Shown one piece after another: positions 19,352 through 30,179 of a DNA stretch of 50,651 bases; positions within the stretch are counted from its first letter, which is position 1; the number at the start of each line of letters is the position of its first letter. The translations under genes and the position numbers were made by a program. Source of the stretch: Enterovibrio nigricans DSM 22720 (lineage in GTDB: Bacteria; Pseudomonadota; Gammaproteobacteria; Enterobacterales; Vibrionaceae); contig NZ_FUXU01000029.1 in NCBI RefSeq assembly GCF_900167155.1, forward strand, positions 1-50,651, written 5' to 3'. The notes under the pieces were generated by a model. The model was not told the origin of the DNA and made no database searches. It saw only the letters and a list, made by a program, of their open reading frames with translations.

Positions 19352-20512
19352 TTAATATCTCCCCTGACGTGTTGTCGACTGACGGGTATTATTACTTGCC
19401 GGTGCAACTGGCTGTGAGCTTTCCAGCTCAATGCCGTAATCACTTGCCGACGTGTCTGACGACGCACGATGCTGAGGAGCTTGAGACATCAACTTATCCA
19501 AAGGCAAGTACAGCAGGTTGTTACCACCTTCTGACGAATCAATCAGCACTTTACTGGTGTTACCAAAGACGTTTTCCATGGTTTCCAGATACAGTCGATT
19601 ACGCGTCACTTCTGGCGCAGCCTGGTACTCAGGTAGCAGCTTGTCGAACTGAGCAACGTCACCTTCTGCTTCGTTAACGATTTTTTCTTTATAACCCAGA
19701 GCTTCTTTCTTCAGACGCTCAGAACGACCTGTTGCTTTAGGCAAAATGTCGTTGCGGTATGCTTCCGCTTCACGGATGAAACGCTCTTCATCCTCACGAG
19801 CAGCAATGGCGTCATCGAACGCATCTTTCACTTGCTCTGGTGGGCGTGCAGCATCAAAGTTCACGTCAACAACCAAAAGACCCATGTCATAGCGGTCAAT
19901 GATTCGGTTGATTTCAACTTCGGTACGCTCACGAATTTGTTGACGACCCGTTGTCAGAACTTCGTCCATTTCCGCATCACCAATCACTGCACGAAGTGCA
20001 GAGTCAGTCGCTTGACGAAGACTGTCATCAGCATTGGTCACCGAGAATAGATATTTCTCTGGGTTCGCAACACGGTACTGGACGTCCATTTCAACGTTGA
20101 CCATGTTTTCATCTTTGGTCAGCATTTGACCGGAACCACGTAGTGAACGAATCGCTTCTACGTTGACAGTTCGTACTTCATCAATAAAGTTTGGCTTCCA
20201 GTTCAGACCAGGCTGGACGATGCGGTTGTACTCACCAAAACGTAGCACTACACCACGCTCCGCTTCACCAATGGTGTAAAAGCCGGATACGCCCCAGATA
20301 ACCAAACCCACAACAGCAATTGCGCCCAAACCAGTAGCACTGCTGCCACCGAAAGACGGACCCTTGCCGCCAAACAATCCGCTCAGTTTACGACTGAGCT
20401 TGCCAAACACCTCATCGAGGTCAGGCGGTCCTTGGTCACGGCCACCGCGGTTATTGTTACCCCTCGGATCTTTGTCCTGACCGCCATTATTTCCTGGCTC
20501 ATTCCACGCCAT
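19352..20512 (-). CDS. hflK: HflK, modulator of FtsH protease
   Basis: A 386-residue partner of HflC. A Gly/Asn/Asp-rich N-terminal region (MAWNEPGNNGGQDKDPRGNN) precedes a single transmembrane segment (about 60-82, LGAIAVVGLVIWGVSGFYTI) and an SPFH domain (EAERGVVLRFGEYNRIVQPGL). The C-terminal tail is Ser/Gln-rich. The pair controls FtsH-dependent turnover of membrane proteins. It lies 53 nt after hflX. Confidence 0.96.
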   Translation of the reverse strand: MAWNEPGNNGGQDKDPRGNNNRGGRDQGPPDLDEVFGKLSRKLSGLFGGKGPSFGGSSATGLGAIAVVGLVIWGVSGFYTIGEAERGVVLRFGEYNRIVQPGLNWKPNFIDEVRTVNVEAIRSLRGSGQMLTKDENMVNVEMDVQYRVANPEKYLFSVTNADDSLRQATDSALRAVIGDAEMDEVLTTGRQQIRERTEVEINRIIDRYDMGLLVVDVNFDAARPPEQVKDAFDDAIAAREDEERFIREAEAYRNDILPKATGRSERLKKEALGYKEKIVNEAEGDVAQFDKLLPEYQAAPEVTRNRLYLETMENVFGNTSKVLIDSSEGGNNLLYLPLDKLMSQAPQHRASSDTSASDYGIELESSQPVAPASNNTRQSTTRQGRY

Positions 20513-20565
20513 TAGAGCACTCCATCAGTATGATATGACGATAGTTTTTATACTTTAACAGCCTA

Positions 20566-21855
20566 CTAGCTGACGATAAAGTCGCCGAACTCGCTGCCTT
20601 CCCGTTTATTTAATCTCAACCAATCAGTTTGAGATAACCGCACATCGACCAGCAAATGCCCGTCTTGTTCGTATTCTTCATGCAAAATACAACGCAACTG
20701 ACAGAATTTACTGTGCATTCTGCCAATAGCTGCAGGTGGGATACGTAAACGATAGCTTACCATAGTCCCAGACAGCCTTTCGGTCAGTGCCTCAAAAAGA
20801 AGATCTATGCCCCGATCTGCAAGTGCAGAAACCCATACAATACGTGGAACGCCTTCCTCGTCACGTTCTATACGCGGTTGAGCACCTTCCATACTGTCAA
20901 TCTTGTTCATGACCAACAAGGTAGGCACGTCATTCGCTTCGATTTCTTCGAGCACAACGTTAACTGCATCCACATTTTCGCGGAATCGATCGTCACTTGC
21001 ATCGATCACATGAAGCAGTAATTGCGCTTCTTGTGTTTCTTTTAGCGTTGCTTTAAACGCTGCCACCAAGTCGTGCGGCAAATGTCGGATGAATCCTACT
21101 GTATCCGCCAGAATGACATCGCCTACATCTTCAACCTCGATTTTACGCAGCGTCGGATCCAGTGTGGCAAACAACTGGTCAGCGGCATAAACACCAGCTT
21201 GGGTGATACAGTTAAAGAGTGTTGATTTACCGGCGTTGGTGTATCCAACTAATGATACTGTAGGTACTTCTGCGCGGTTTCTAGCGCGTCGGCCTTGCTC
21301 TCGCTGTTTCGCAACCTTATCCAGTCTACGCAGAATCGCTTTGACGCGTTCGCGCAATAACCGACGGTCTGTTTCCAACTGGGTTTCACCCGGGCCACGA
21401 AGACCGATACCGCCTTTTTGACGCTCTAAGTGAGTCCAGCCACGAACAAGACGGGTAGAAAGGTGACGTAATTGCGCAAGCTCAACCTGAAGCTTGCCCT
21501 CGTGAGTACGCGCACGCTGGGCAAAAATATCTAAGATCAATCCGGTACGATCGAGTACACGGCATTTGACCAAGCGCTCCAGATTTCGTTCCTGTGCAGG
21601 TGACAGTGAGTGATTGAATATCACAATCTCGGCACCGTTCATTCGAACTGCATCAGCGATTTCAAGGGCTTTACCTTCACCAACGAAGTATTTGGAATGC
21701 GGGGATTGACGGCTGCCTGTAATAGTTTGCAGCTTTGTAACCCCCGCTGACGATACCAGCATTTCAAATTCGCTGAGATCTTCCCATTCGCCTTCTTGGG
21801 TGAAGTTGATATGAACTAAAACAGCCTGTTCACCGGCTTCGTAACGGTCAAACAA
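20566..21855 (-). CDS. hflX: GTPase HflX, ribosome-splitting factor
   Basis: A 429-residue GTPase of the Obg-HflX group that splits stalled 70S ribosomes. The start is TTG at 21855 (MFDRYEAGEQAVLVHI) with AAGGAG eight bases upstream. The N-terminal HflX domain includes TGSRQSPHSKYFVGEGKA, the coiled linker RGPGETQLETDRR, then G1 GYTNAGKSTLFN, G3 DTVGFIRHLP and G4 MNKID. It lies 26 nt after hfq, as in most gammaproteobacteria. Confidence 0.96.
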   Translation of the reverse strand: MFDRYEAGEQAVLVHINFTQEGEWEDLSEFEMLVSSAGVTKLQTITGSRQSPHSKYFVGEGKALEIADAVRMNGAEIVIFNHSLSPAQERNLERLVKCRVLDRTGLILDIFAQRARTHEGKLQVELAQLRHLSTRLVRGWTHLERQKGGIGLRGPGETQLETDRRLLRERVKAILRRLDKVAKQREQGRRARNRAEVPTVSLVGYTNAGKSTLFNCITQAGVYAADQLFATLDPTLRKIEVEDVGDVILADTVGFIRHLPHDLVAAFKATLKETQEAQLLLHVIDASDDRFRENVDAVNVVLEEIEANDVPTLLVMNKIDSMEGAQPRIERDEEGVPRIVWVSALADRGIDLLFEALTERLSGTMVSYRLRIPPAAIGRMHSKFCQLRCILHEEYEQDGHLLVDVRLSQTDWLRLNKREGSEFGDFIVS

Positions 21856-21881
21856 GCAATCAACTCCTTACCAAAGGATGT

Positions 21882-22160
<279 letters not shown>

Positions 22161-22244
22161 TTATTGGTTTGTAGTTGTATAAAGCAACATAAAATTCAAC
22201 AACGCTGCCTACAACCAGCCAAGTATACCCTGCTCAAACAACGA

Positions 22245-23171
22245 TCAGGTCAAACTCTTTGTGACTGTTTGTAACGATAGCTGTGCGTCGTCGCTATCAA
22301 GCCAAGTCAAGTTATCCCAGCTACGTAGCCAGGTAATCTGCCGCTTGGCTAACTGACGAGTGGCGCAAACTCCGCGATAAACTGCATCTTCAAGTGAGCA
22401 GCTACCCGCCAAATGATCCCACATCTGTCGGTATCCCACACATCGGATCGAAGGCATGTCTGGATGCAGATCGCCTCGATCGTATAGCGCACGAACCTCC
22501 TCCTTGAAACCGGCTTCGATCATCTTGTCAAAACGCAGCTCAATTCGGCGATGCAGTTCTCCCCTTTCCTTAGGGGCTATTGCAAATTGATGAACCTCGA
22601 ATGGCAAAGGTTCACCCTTGGTTTCGGTCAACTCAGTGAGAGTTTTACCCGAAATACGAAAAACTTCCAGCGCTCTGGACAGTCGCTGAGGATCATTTGG
22701 ATGGATCCTCGCGCCTGCGACAGGATCAATGCGACACAATTCATCGTGTAACGCTTGCCAGCCCTGTTCTTTAGCCTCTTGCTCAATTTTAGCTCGAATC
22801 GCTGGTTCCGCTGACGGTAAAGGAGACAATCCTTCCAACAATGCTTTGAAATAAAGCATGGTACCACCAACTAAAAGTGGAATTCTCTCTTTTGCGACAA
22901 TCTCTTCCATCTCTCGCAGGGCATCCGCTCGAAAATCAGCAGCCGAGTAGACTTCCGATGGATCTTTAATGTCGATCAATCGGTGTGGTGCCAATGCCAG
23001 TTCTTCAGCCGTTGGCTTTGCAGTCCCAATGTCCATCTCTTTGTAGATCAGCGCACTGTCGACGCTAATGATCTCCACTGGGAACTGCTTTCTCAGTGCG
23101 ATCGCTAAATCTGTTTTTCCTGATGCCGTTGGACCCATCAGGAAGATTGCCTTTGGCAAAGCATTACTCAT
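22245..23171 (-). CDS. miaA: tRNA dimethylallyltransferase MiaA
   Basis: A 308-residue enzyme that adds the dimethylallyl group to A37 of tRNAs reading UNN codons. It has P-loop [11 protein letters not shown] (about 12-22), the [16 protein letters not shown] motif, [14 protein letters not shown] and the C-terminal [11 protein letters not shown] and [13 protein letters not shown]. Its start overlaps the end of mutL by 8 nt, implying coupled translation. Confidence 0.97.
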   Translation of the reverse strand: MSNALPKAIFLMGPTASGKTDLAIALRKQFPVEIISVDSALIYKEMDIGTAKPTAEELALAPHRLIDIKDPSEVYSAADFRADALREMEEIVAKERIPLLVGGTMLYFKALLEGLSPLPSAEPAIRAKIEQEAKEQGWQALHDELCRIDPVAGARIHPNDPQRLSRALEVFRISGKTLTELTETKGEPLPFEVHQFAIAPKERGELHRRIELRFDKMIEAGFKEEVRALYDRGDLHPDMPSIRCVGYRQMWDHLAGSCSLEDAVYRGVCATRQLAKRQITWLRSWDNLTWLDSDDAQLSLQTVTKSLT

Positions 23172-25284
23172 GTTTAAACGCTTCTATTGCTGCCGCCACG
23201 TCAACCGGACGCAACAACAGTGAAAAATACTCTGCCAGCTCACCCTGCCAACAGTTTTCTAATTCCGTGATCAATGTAACGGCTTGCGATAACCCGTAAA
23301 CGTCTGTTTTTTGCACCGCCTCACTCGCTAACCAACGAGCAAGGTTGTCACCGGATAATCGCTCTTGCTCTTCGAGGTGGCGAAGTTGCGTCAACAGTGC
23401 GGGTACAAACTGCTGTAAATTGTGTCGCCGGATAGGCTGACAAACAGCCATCACCATAATTTGATTGGACGATTTTTGGCGAATTATGATACCAAACTGT
23501 GTCAGTAAGCCATCACATTTCGTCAATAACGCGATCTCTTCAGAAGATGCGGGGATCGCCTGTGGGATCAAAAGCGGCTGTGCTTTCAGTCCCTCTTGCT
23601 CTGCCGCGCGAAATTGCCCAAGCATATTGAGCTCAGTGGCACTATCCAGATCGAGCAATGCGAGGCCTTCTTGTCGCTGAAGCAGCAGATACTTGGACGC
23701 CATGACAGTCAGTGCTTTGCCCAACCCTTTGTCTGCATGCCCGATCGAGACAGGAGCATGATTGACAGGTGTTTGATGTTGAGACGTGCCGATGAACTCA
23801 CGGGCGTGTGCATCTTGCCTAGGCACATATTGCTTGGACTCTTGAGGCACAACAGGCGTTGTCATCAGCTCGCGGTAAACACGCTGGTCACGCTTGGACG
23901 GCGCACTCTCACCGAAACGTTCCTGACGACCGGATGTGTAGCTTCCTGAAGCATGACCACCCGATGATTGACCGCCAGAATACCCAGCTGACGAATTACC
24001 TTTTGATGAACCGCTGCCTGCAAAGCCGTCACTGTTCGAGCCATAGTTTGAACGCTCGCTTGAGCCATAACTCGCCGCCCCCCGGGTAGCACCCGGTGAC
24101 GGCGTTTGAGAACGCCATGCTGCTTCACTACTTCCGGCGGTATATGACGCCTTTGCCACTTCTGCTACATGCTGTGACGACGCTTCCTCTGCTGGTATAT
24201 AGCTTTCAGTCGGCGACACAACGTCAGGGGCTTCTTGCTGAGAGGCTTCCTGTTCCATGCCTGCCAACTCTGCTTGCTGTTCGGCCATCACCTGCATCAG
24301 TGCATCTGCAACAGCCTGGTAGATAAAGTCGTGAACAAGTCGCGCTTGATGAAAACGTACTTCGTGCTTGGCGGGATGTACGTTGACATCAACTTGATGT
24401 GGGTCGATATCGATATACAACACATAGGCGGCAAATTGGTCAGGGCGAAGCGACGCTTCATAACCTTGCCGAATCGCATGATTGATGAGCTTGTCTTTCA
24501 TCATCCGTTGATTGACAAAACAATGCTGAATGTCGTTTTGTGCGCGCGCACCGTCAGGGGTGCAAATCCAACCGTGTAACGTCAAACCTTGGTGCTCTAA
24601 GCTTACTTCAACCGCGGTTTTGACAAACTGACTGCCACAAATCGCCGCAAGACGACGTTCTTTCTGTACGCCATTTTCGGCGGCGCGGTACTGACGAACT
24701 ATCGTGCCATTGTGGCGCAGCGTAATCGCCACATCAAAACGACTAAGTGCAATGCGCTTTATTAGCTCATCAATATAACCAAATTCAGTTTTATCGGTAC
24801 GCAGGAACTTGCGGCGAGCTGGTGTATTAAAGAATAAATCCACCACTTCAACCGTGGTGCCAACTGGGTGTGCAGCTGGTTTTATTTGGACAGACATATC
24901 ACGCCCTTCGGCATAAGCCGACCACGCTTCTGCCTGCGTGACTGTGCGCGAGGTCATGGTCAAACGGGAAACTGAGCTGATACTCGCCAGTGCCTCTCCG
25001 CGAAAGCCCAAGCTCACAATAGCTTCCAGATCGTCCAGACAGGAGATTTTGGACGTGGCATGGCGACTTAACGCTAGCTCCAGCTCGTCTTTCACAATGC
25101 CAGAGCCATTGTCTCGAATGCGAATTAGCTTACTGCCACCTTTTTCGATGTCGATATCAACCCGGGTGGCGCCTGCATCAATGCTGTTTTCCACCAGCTC
25201 TTTCACCACGGAAGCAGGGCGTTCAACCACTTCGCCTGCAGCAATCTGGTTGGCCAGACGCGCAGGTAATATCTGAATTGCCAT
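23164..25284 (-). CDS. mutL: DNA mismatch repair protein MutL
   Basis: A 706-residue mismatch-repair ATPase that links MutS to MutH and UvrD. The GHKL ATPase domain is in the first 330 residues, with [17 protein letters not shown] and [14 protein letters not shown]. The dimerisation domain is at the C-terminus (about 515-706); the metal-binding endonuclease motif DQHAxxE is not seen, as expected for an E. coli-type MutL working with MutH. The linker (about 385-470) is an extended Gly/Ser/Tyr-rich low-complexity stretch, longer than in E. coli MutL (615 residues in total). Confidence 0.96.
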   Translation of the reverse strand: MAIQILPARLANQIAAGEVVERPASVVKELVENSIDAGATRVDIDIEKGGSKLIRIRDNGSGIVKDELELALSRHATSKISCLDDLEAIVSLGFRGEALASISSVSRLTMTSRTVTQAEAWSAYAEGRDMSVQIKPAAHPVGTTVEVVDLFFNTPARRKFLRTDKTEFGYIDELIKRIALSRFDVAITLRHNGTIVRQYRAAENGVQKERRLAAICGSQFVKTAVEVSLEHQGLTLHGWICTPDGARAQNDIQHCFVNQRMMKDKLINHAIRQGYEASLRPDQFAAYVLYIDIDPHQVDVNVHPAKHEVRFHQARLVHDFIYQAVADALMQVMAEQQAELAGMEQEASQQEAPDVVSPTESYIPAEEASSQHVAEVAKASYTAGSSEAAWRSQTPSPGATRGAASYGSSERSNYGSNSDGFAGSGSSKGNSSAGYSGGQSSGGHASGSYTSGRQERFGESAPSKRDQRVYRELMTTPVVPQESKQYVPRQDAHAREFIGTSQHQTPVNHAPVSIGHADKGLGKALTVMASKYLLLQRQEGLALLDLDSATELNMLGQFRAAEQEGLKAQPLLIPQAIPASSEEIALLTKCDGLLTQFGIIIRQKSSNQIMVMAVCQPIRRHNLQQFVPALLTQLRHLEEQERLSGDNLARWLASEAVQKTDVYGLSQAVTLITELENCWQGELAEYFSLLLRPVDVAAAIEAFKHE

Positions 25285-25286
25285 GA

Positions 25287-26999
25287 TTAACTCCCGGGAA
25301 TGATCAATGTCTGGCCGATCGCTAGCTCATCCGAACGAAGCTTATTCACTTGTCGGATGCTGTCGATAGAAACGCCATAATTTGATGCAATTTTACCCAG
25401 ATATTCTCCACGTTTCACTTTATGCTTTTTGTCTTTCGGTTTAATACCGACAATCTTCAATTTCTGGCCAATAGCAAGTTCGTCCGAACGCAGCTTGTTT
25501 GCACTGCGAATACTCGCGACAGAGACATCGTATTTCGCGGCGATCTTCCCAAGGAACTCGCCACGTTTGACCGTGTGAAACGTCGAGGTGGTTGCCGATA
25601 CCGTTGGTGATTTACGACTGCTCGATGCCGTTGAGCGAGAGGCAGTAGATTGCAGTACATCCAAATTGACGTTCGGTACCGTTAGCACTTGTCCAATACG
25701 TAGCGAATTGGATTTGAGGCTGTTGGCCGCCTTAATGGCTGATACTGAACTGCCATATTTTTTCGCGATGACTGACAACGACTGTCCTGACGACACGGTG
25801 TGCTTGATGCCGTTCTTTTTCGCCGCCATCAAGGTGCCATCTGGCGGAAATGCTTCAAAATAACCCAGCACGCCTTTGTATACCGCATTGGCGATTTTCT
25901 GCTGATGGCTTGAACTGAGAAGCAGTTTTTCCTCCTGCGGATTAGTGATAAATCCAGCTTCGACCAGAAGTGATGGGATATCCGGTGATTTTAGAACGGC
26001 TAAACTCGCATGCTCAGGGTTAGGTTTATGCAGTTTGGTTACTCGGCCCATTTCTTTCAAAACACGCACTGCAACGTCATACCCTTCTTTTTGGGAGTTG
26101 CTAAACTGCAAATCAAGCACGGCACGGCTTAAATACTCGTCTTCATTGTCATCAAGCAAAGCGCCACCACCAAGTAGGTTGGATTGCTCTTCATGTTTTT
26201 CAATCCAGCGACCGATTTCACTGTTTGCACGCTTACGCGACAATACCCACACCGACGCGCCATTCGGTTGCGGTTTATGAAAACCATCAGCGTGAATAGA
26301 CACCAACAAATGTGCGCCTTGTCTTCTCGCAATTTCTGAGCGCTTATTGAGATCAACGAAATAGTCACCATTTCGGGTCAGTACCGCTTTCATACCAGGA
26401 ACAGCATTTATTTTTGCGGCAACACGACGCGCAATCGAAAGCGTTACATGCTTTTCATATTTTCGGCGAGGTCCAATAGCACCAGGATCATTACCACCGT
26501 GACCGGGGTCAATCGCGACAATAATATCATCCGTTCCAAAAGGTAATGCCGCCTGCGCTTCAGAGGGCGTTGACTTTTTCGCGACAGGGAGTGGGGCTGC
26601 CGATTTGCCGTGCGGCAAGTCGATAACTAAACGATGACCATATTCGCCGCCGGGCGCCAAAGTAAAAATGCGCGGTAAACTATTCTCCTTCAACTCAAAA
26701 ACCAGACGGTAAGACCCTTTTTCTGGCGGGCTACTCTTACGAATTTTGGTCAGAATTTTACTGCCCTTTACCGCATGAGGTAGCGTCATACCCAAAGATG
26801 TATCTTTGAGATCTACCACCAAGCGATTCGGTTTAGTTAACGTGAAATAGGAGAAAGACGGGACATCAGCCATGTCCATCACTACCCGTGTTTCATCTGG
26901 CGCAGGCCAAACACGGACGTTCTCTAATTCGTTAGCCCACGCAAAGGACATCGTCCCAACCCAACACAGTATTCCTGCCAGCGCACCCCGCCAAAGCAT
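25287..26999 (-). CDS. amiB: N-acetylmuramoyl-L-alanine amidase AmiB
   Basis: A 570-residue periplasmic cell-wall amidase for septum splitting. The preferred start at 26999 gives a clean signal peptide ([22 protein letters not shown]) and sits 4 nt after tsaE; an ATG at 27038 would add 13 residues and overlap tsaE. It has an AMIN domain (about 25-120), an Amidase_3 domain with [17 protein letters not shown] (zinc site, about 150-170) and LVEAGFITN, then three LysM repeats near the C-terminus (about 390-570). E. coli AmiB lacks LysM; Vibrio forms carry them. Confidence 0.93.
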   Translation of the reverse strand: MLWRGALAGILCWVGTMSFAWANELENVRVWPAPDETRVVMDMADVPSFSYFTLTKPNRLVVDLKDTSLGMTLPHAVKGSKILTKIRKSSPPEKGSYRLVFELKENSLPRIFTLAPGGEYGHRLVIDLPHGKSAAPLPVAKKSTPSEAQAALPFGTDDIIVAIDPGHGGNDPGAIGPRRKYEKHVTLSIARRVAAKINAVPGMKAVLTRNGDYFVDLNKRSEIARRQGAHLLVSIHADGFHKPQPNGASVWVLSRKRANSEIGRWIEKHEEQSNLLGGGALLDDNEDEYLSRAVLDLQFSNSQKEGYDVAVRVLKEMGRVTKLHKPNPEHASLAVLKSPDIPSLLVEAGFITNPQEEKLLLSSSHQQKIANAVYKGVLGYFEAFPPDGTLMAAKKNGIKHTVSSGQSLSVIAKKYGSSVSAIKAANSLKSNSLRIGQVLTVPNVNLDVLQSTASRSTASSSRKSPTVSATTSTFHTVKRGEFLGKIAAKYDVSVASIRSANKLRSDELAIGQKLKIVGIKPKDKKHKVKRGEYLGKIASNYGVSIDSIRQVNKLRSDELAIGQTLIIPGS

Positions 27000-27003
27000 A
27001 TCG

Positions 27004-27471
27004 TCAGTTCCACTCCAGTTTGTCGAGTAGCGTTTCACCTGCAGGCGTATTTGCCACCACCTGCACTGAGCGTGTTTCGCCGATATATTTCAGTGTGATA
27101 TCAAGATCCGGCTCCGGCAACAAACCTTGGCCTTTTTCGGGCCATTCCACCAAACATAATGCGTCAGCTGTGAAGTAGTCACGGATCCCCATAAATTCGA
27201 GTTCTTCCGGATCGGCAAGGCGGTAAAGATCGAAATGGTAAACCTGCCAGTTTGCCAGTTGATACGGTTCAACGAGGGTATACGTCGGGCTTTTCACATT
27301 ACCTGAATGACCCAAAGATTGGATAAAGCCACGTGAAAACGTGGTTTTTCCAGCGCCCAAATCACCATGGAGGTAAAGGGTTGTATGTTGGTTGCATGCC
27401 GCGGCGATAGCCGCACCCAAAGCAACAGTCGCCTGCTCATCGGCAAGCGCAGCATTAAAAATCTTGGTCAT
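27004..27471 (-). CDS. tsaE: tRNA threonylcarbamoyladenosine ATPase TsaE
   Basis: A 155-residue ATPase required with TsaB, TsaC and TsaD for t6A37 formation in tRNA. P-loop [14 protein letters not shown] (about 36-49), then [14 protein letters not shown] and HFDLYRL are all family signatures. ATG at 27471 is preferred over a GTG at 27480. It lies between nnr and amiB as in E. coli. Confidence 0.95.
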   Translation of the reverse strand: MTKIFNAALADEQATVALGAAIAAACNQHTTLYLHGDLGAGKTTFSRGFIQSLGHSGNVKSPTYTLVEPYQLANWQVYHFDLYRLADPEELEFMGIRDYFTADALCLVEWPEKGQGLLPEPDLDITLKYIGETRSVQVVANTPAGETLLDKLEWN

Positions 27472-27507
27472 GTTTCTCACTGCTTTTCCCCCTGATGGGA
27501 CCTTCCA

Positions 27508-29001
27508 TCAGGCTGGCATTTGATTTATTTTTTTCCCGAGCAACGGCAGCAAATCACTGGCAAGTAATCCTCGCTCCCCTTGCTGTGCGATGATATCAGC
27601 GGTATAACTGTGTAAGAACGTACCGTACAAAGCTGACCGGCGAATATCTTTTGTCTGAGCGATGAGTGCGGCAATACAGCCAGTGAGCACATCCCCCATT
27701 CCGCCGGATGCCATGCCAGGATTTCCCGCATTGACGATCGACAATGTAACGCCATCATAAACGATTGTACCTGCACCTTTAAGCACGACAACACCACCGT
27801 AAACGTTATGTAACTCTTTGACGGCAGAAAATCGATCCCGTTCAATTTCTCTTACGCTTTTACTCAATAGCTTTGCCGCTTCCCCCGGATGTGGCGTGAG
27901 TACCCAATTCCCATATCGGCACGGGTATTGTGCTAGCAAATTCAGGGCATCCGCATCAAGGACCATAGGGACATTCATCGCCAATGCCCCGTCGAACAAG
28001 TGACGGGACCAATTCGACAAGCCAAGTCCGGGTCCGACCGCAATAACATCAGCCCACGCAAGTATGTGTTCCAACACTTCGCCGCCTTGACGCTCGCGCC
28101 AGAACTGGGTCATAAGTTCAGGCTGACGAGCCAAAATAGCAGGCATGTTCACTTCCGCCGTCAACAGTGTCACCAAACCCGCACCAGTGCGAAGGGCGCC
28201 TTGGCCGCATAATGTTATCGCCCCACCCATGCCTTTTTGACCGCCGATACAGATCAAACGGCCGAATTGACCTTTATGGGCACTTTTCTTCCGTGTGGGT
28301 TCAAGGTGTTGTATGTTTTTAGGTTGAAGGAGGATGGCCGACGGTGTAAATGTCGAGGCAAATGTGTCATCAATTTCAAGCCCGTCAAACACGATATCGC
28401 CACAATGATCCCTCGCCATCCCCGTAAATAAGCCTTGCTTCAGTGCAACAAAGGTAATGGTGACACTTGCGTTTATCGCCTTACCCCAAATGGTGCCAGT
28501 GTTAGCGTCTAAGCCACTTGGCACATCAACCGATAAAACAGGTATTTGACTACGGTTGATTGCAGCGATCACTTCCAAATAAGCAGACGAAACCTGTCGA
28601 TTCAGGCCCGTACCAAGAAGTGCATCTACCACAAGATCGAAAGAAAGTGGTGGCAAGGATCCTGTTGAGATCCTCCCTCCTTGAGCTTGATACGCTTTAA
28701 GTGCAGCCAATGCATCACCTTGTAAGGTGAGTGGGTCGACAGGTGACCAGACGTGAACACCTATCCCCTCCGCCAGTGCTAACCTCGCAATAACATAGCC
28801 ATCACCGCCATTATTGCCTGCACCACAACAGATCAGCATCGTTTTTGCATCCGGCCAGCGTTTACGAAGCGTGTGAAACGCAGCAATCCCTGCTCGGAGC
28901 ATCAGAGTGTACATTTTAACGCCAAGATCGCTGGCGATCTTGCGTTCCCCATCTCGAACTTGATCCGTTCGGTAGAGTGAATATGGTAAACTTGCCGTCA
29001 T
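27508..29001 (-). CDS. nnr: Bifunctional NAD(P)H-hydrate epimerase/dehydratase
   Basis: A 497-residue fusion that repairs hydrated NAD(P)H. The N-terminal epimerase (YjeF_N) domain has CCGAGNNGGDGYVIARLA (about 59-76) and VDVPSGLDANTG. The C-terminal ADP-dependent dehydratase (ribokinase-like) domain has VIAVGPGLG, LDADALNLLA, LTPHPGEAAKLL and the signature NAGNPGMASGGMGDVLTG. It is divergent from queG, and the two 5' ends overlap if queG uses its first start. Confidence 0.95.
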   Translation of the reverse strand: MTASLPYSLYRTDQVRDGERKIASDLGVKMYTLMLRAGIAAFHTLRKRWPDAKTMLICCGAGNNGGDGYVIARLALAEGIGVHVWSPVDPLTLQGDALAALKAYQAQGGRISTGSLPPLSFDLVVDALLGTGLNRQVSSAYLEVIAAINRSQIPVLSVDVPSGLDANTGTIWGKAINASVTITFVALKQGLFTGMARDHCGDIVFDGLEIDDTFASTFTPSAILLQPKNIQHLEPTRKKSAHKGQFGRLICIGGQKGMGGAITLCGQGALRTGAGLVTLLTAEVNMPAILARQPELMTQFWRERQGGEVLEHILAWADVIAVGPGLGLSNWSRHLFDGALAMNVPMVLDADALNLLAQYPCRYGNWVLTPHPGEAAKLLSKSVREIERDRFSAVKELHNVYGGVVVLKGAGTIVYDGVTLSIVNAGNPGMASGGMGDVLTGCIAALIAQTKDIRRSALYGTFLHSYTADIIAQQGERGLLASDLLPLLGKKINQMPA

Positions 29002-30179
29002 CTTCAGCTATCCATTCTGATCTTATGCCCGACTCTCGATCTACATCATCGATCAACCTACACCACCTTGTTGAAAGTATCAGGCAATGGGGGGATGAAC
29101 TAGGTTTTCAGCATATTGGTATTGCTGATATTGATCTCCGTCAGCATGAAGCCCTTTTACAGCGTTGGCTCGATGCGGGATACCACGGTGATATGGACTG
29201 GATGGCACGTCATGGAATGATGAGAGCAAGACCTAGTGAGCTCGTCGAAGGTACCGTGCGTGTGATCAGTGCGCGTATGGACTATCTCCCCCCTCATGCC
29301 GGCTTTGCACAAACATTGGATAACCCAGAAATTGCCTACATCAGTCGATATGCGCTCGGACGTGACTACCACAAACTGGTGCGTAACCGTCTGAAAAAAT
29401 TGGGTGAACGTATTGAGCAGGAAGTGGGAAAGTTCGGATATCGCCCTTTTGTCGACTCTGCTCCAGTACTAGAACGACCGTTGGCAGAGAAAGCTGGCTT
29501 AGGCTGGACAGGTAAGCACTCTCTACTATTGGATAAGAATGCAGGTTCTTGGTTTTTTCTTGGGGAGTTATTGATAGACCTTCCTTTGCCTGTAGACCAA
29601 CCTGTCGAAAACCAATGCGGAAAATGTGTGGCTTGTATGACGTCTTGCCCGACAGGTGCCATCGTTGGCGAAACCATCGTAGACGCCAGACGTTGTATCT
29701 CCTATCTTACGATCGAACTAGATGGAGCAATACCTGAAGAGTACCGCAAGGCCATGGGTAATCGCATTTACGGATGTGACGATTGCCAGTTGGTGTGCCC
29801 ATTTAACCGAGAATCTGAGGTGACTCTGGAATCAGATTTTTATGCGCGTCCTAGCCTGACACAGCAGCCACTTAAAACGCTCTTCTTATGGGATGAGCCT
29901 ACATTTTTGAAAGAAACTGAAGGTTCAGCGATCCGCCGAATAGGCCATGAAAAGTGGCAAAGAAACCTTTCTGTCGCCATGGGGAACGCTCCCTATGACC
30001 CAGAGATCATTGAGCTTTTACAAGCAGCAAAGGGATTCTCTGCTATGCTTGATCAGCATATTGATTGGGCCCTTGCTCAACAACTTGCTAGCAAAGATGC
30101 TCTAACGACAAATGTGCAGCCATCCTCAACGAGAAGATTGGTCCGCATAGTAAAAAAAGGGTTGCCGAGAGATGCCTAA
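28977..30179 (+). CDS. queG: Epoxyqueuosine reductase QueG
   Basis: A cobalamin and iron-sulfur enzyme that reduces epoxyqueuosine to queuosine in tRNA, up to 400 residues. Core motifs include FVDSAPVLERPLAEKAGLGWTG and two [4Fe-4S] motifs, CGKCVACMTSCPTGAI and CDDCQLVCPFN; it ends KKGLPRDA like the E. coli protein. The start is uncertain: GTG 28977, ATG 28983 or ATG 29025; E. coli QueG aligns best with the last (384 residues), which would also remove the overlap with nnr. Confidence 0.94.
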   Translation: MNMVNLPSSSAIHSDLMPDSRSTSSINLHHLVESIRQWGDELGFQHIGIADIDLRQHEALLQRWLDAGYHGDMDWMARHGMMRARPSELVEGTVRVISARMDYLPPHAGFAQTLDNPEIAYISRYALGRDYHKLVRNRLKKLGERIEQEVGKFGYRPFVDSAPVLERPLAEKAGLGWTGKHSLLLDKNAGSWFFLGELLIDLPLPVDQPVENQCGKCVACMTSCPTGAIVGETIVDARRCISYLTIELDGAIPEEYRKAMGNRIYGCDDCQLVCPFNRESEVTLESDFYARPSLTQQPLKTLFLWDEPTFLKETEGSAIRRIGHEKWQRNLSVAMGNAPYDPEIIELLQAAKGFSAMLDQHIDWALAQQLASKDALTTNVQPSSTRRLVRIVKKGLPRDA

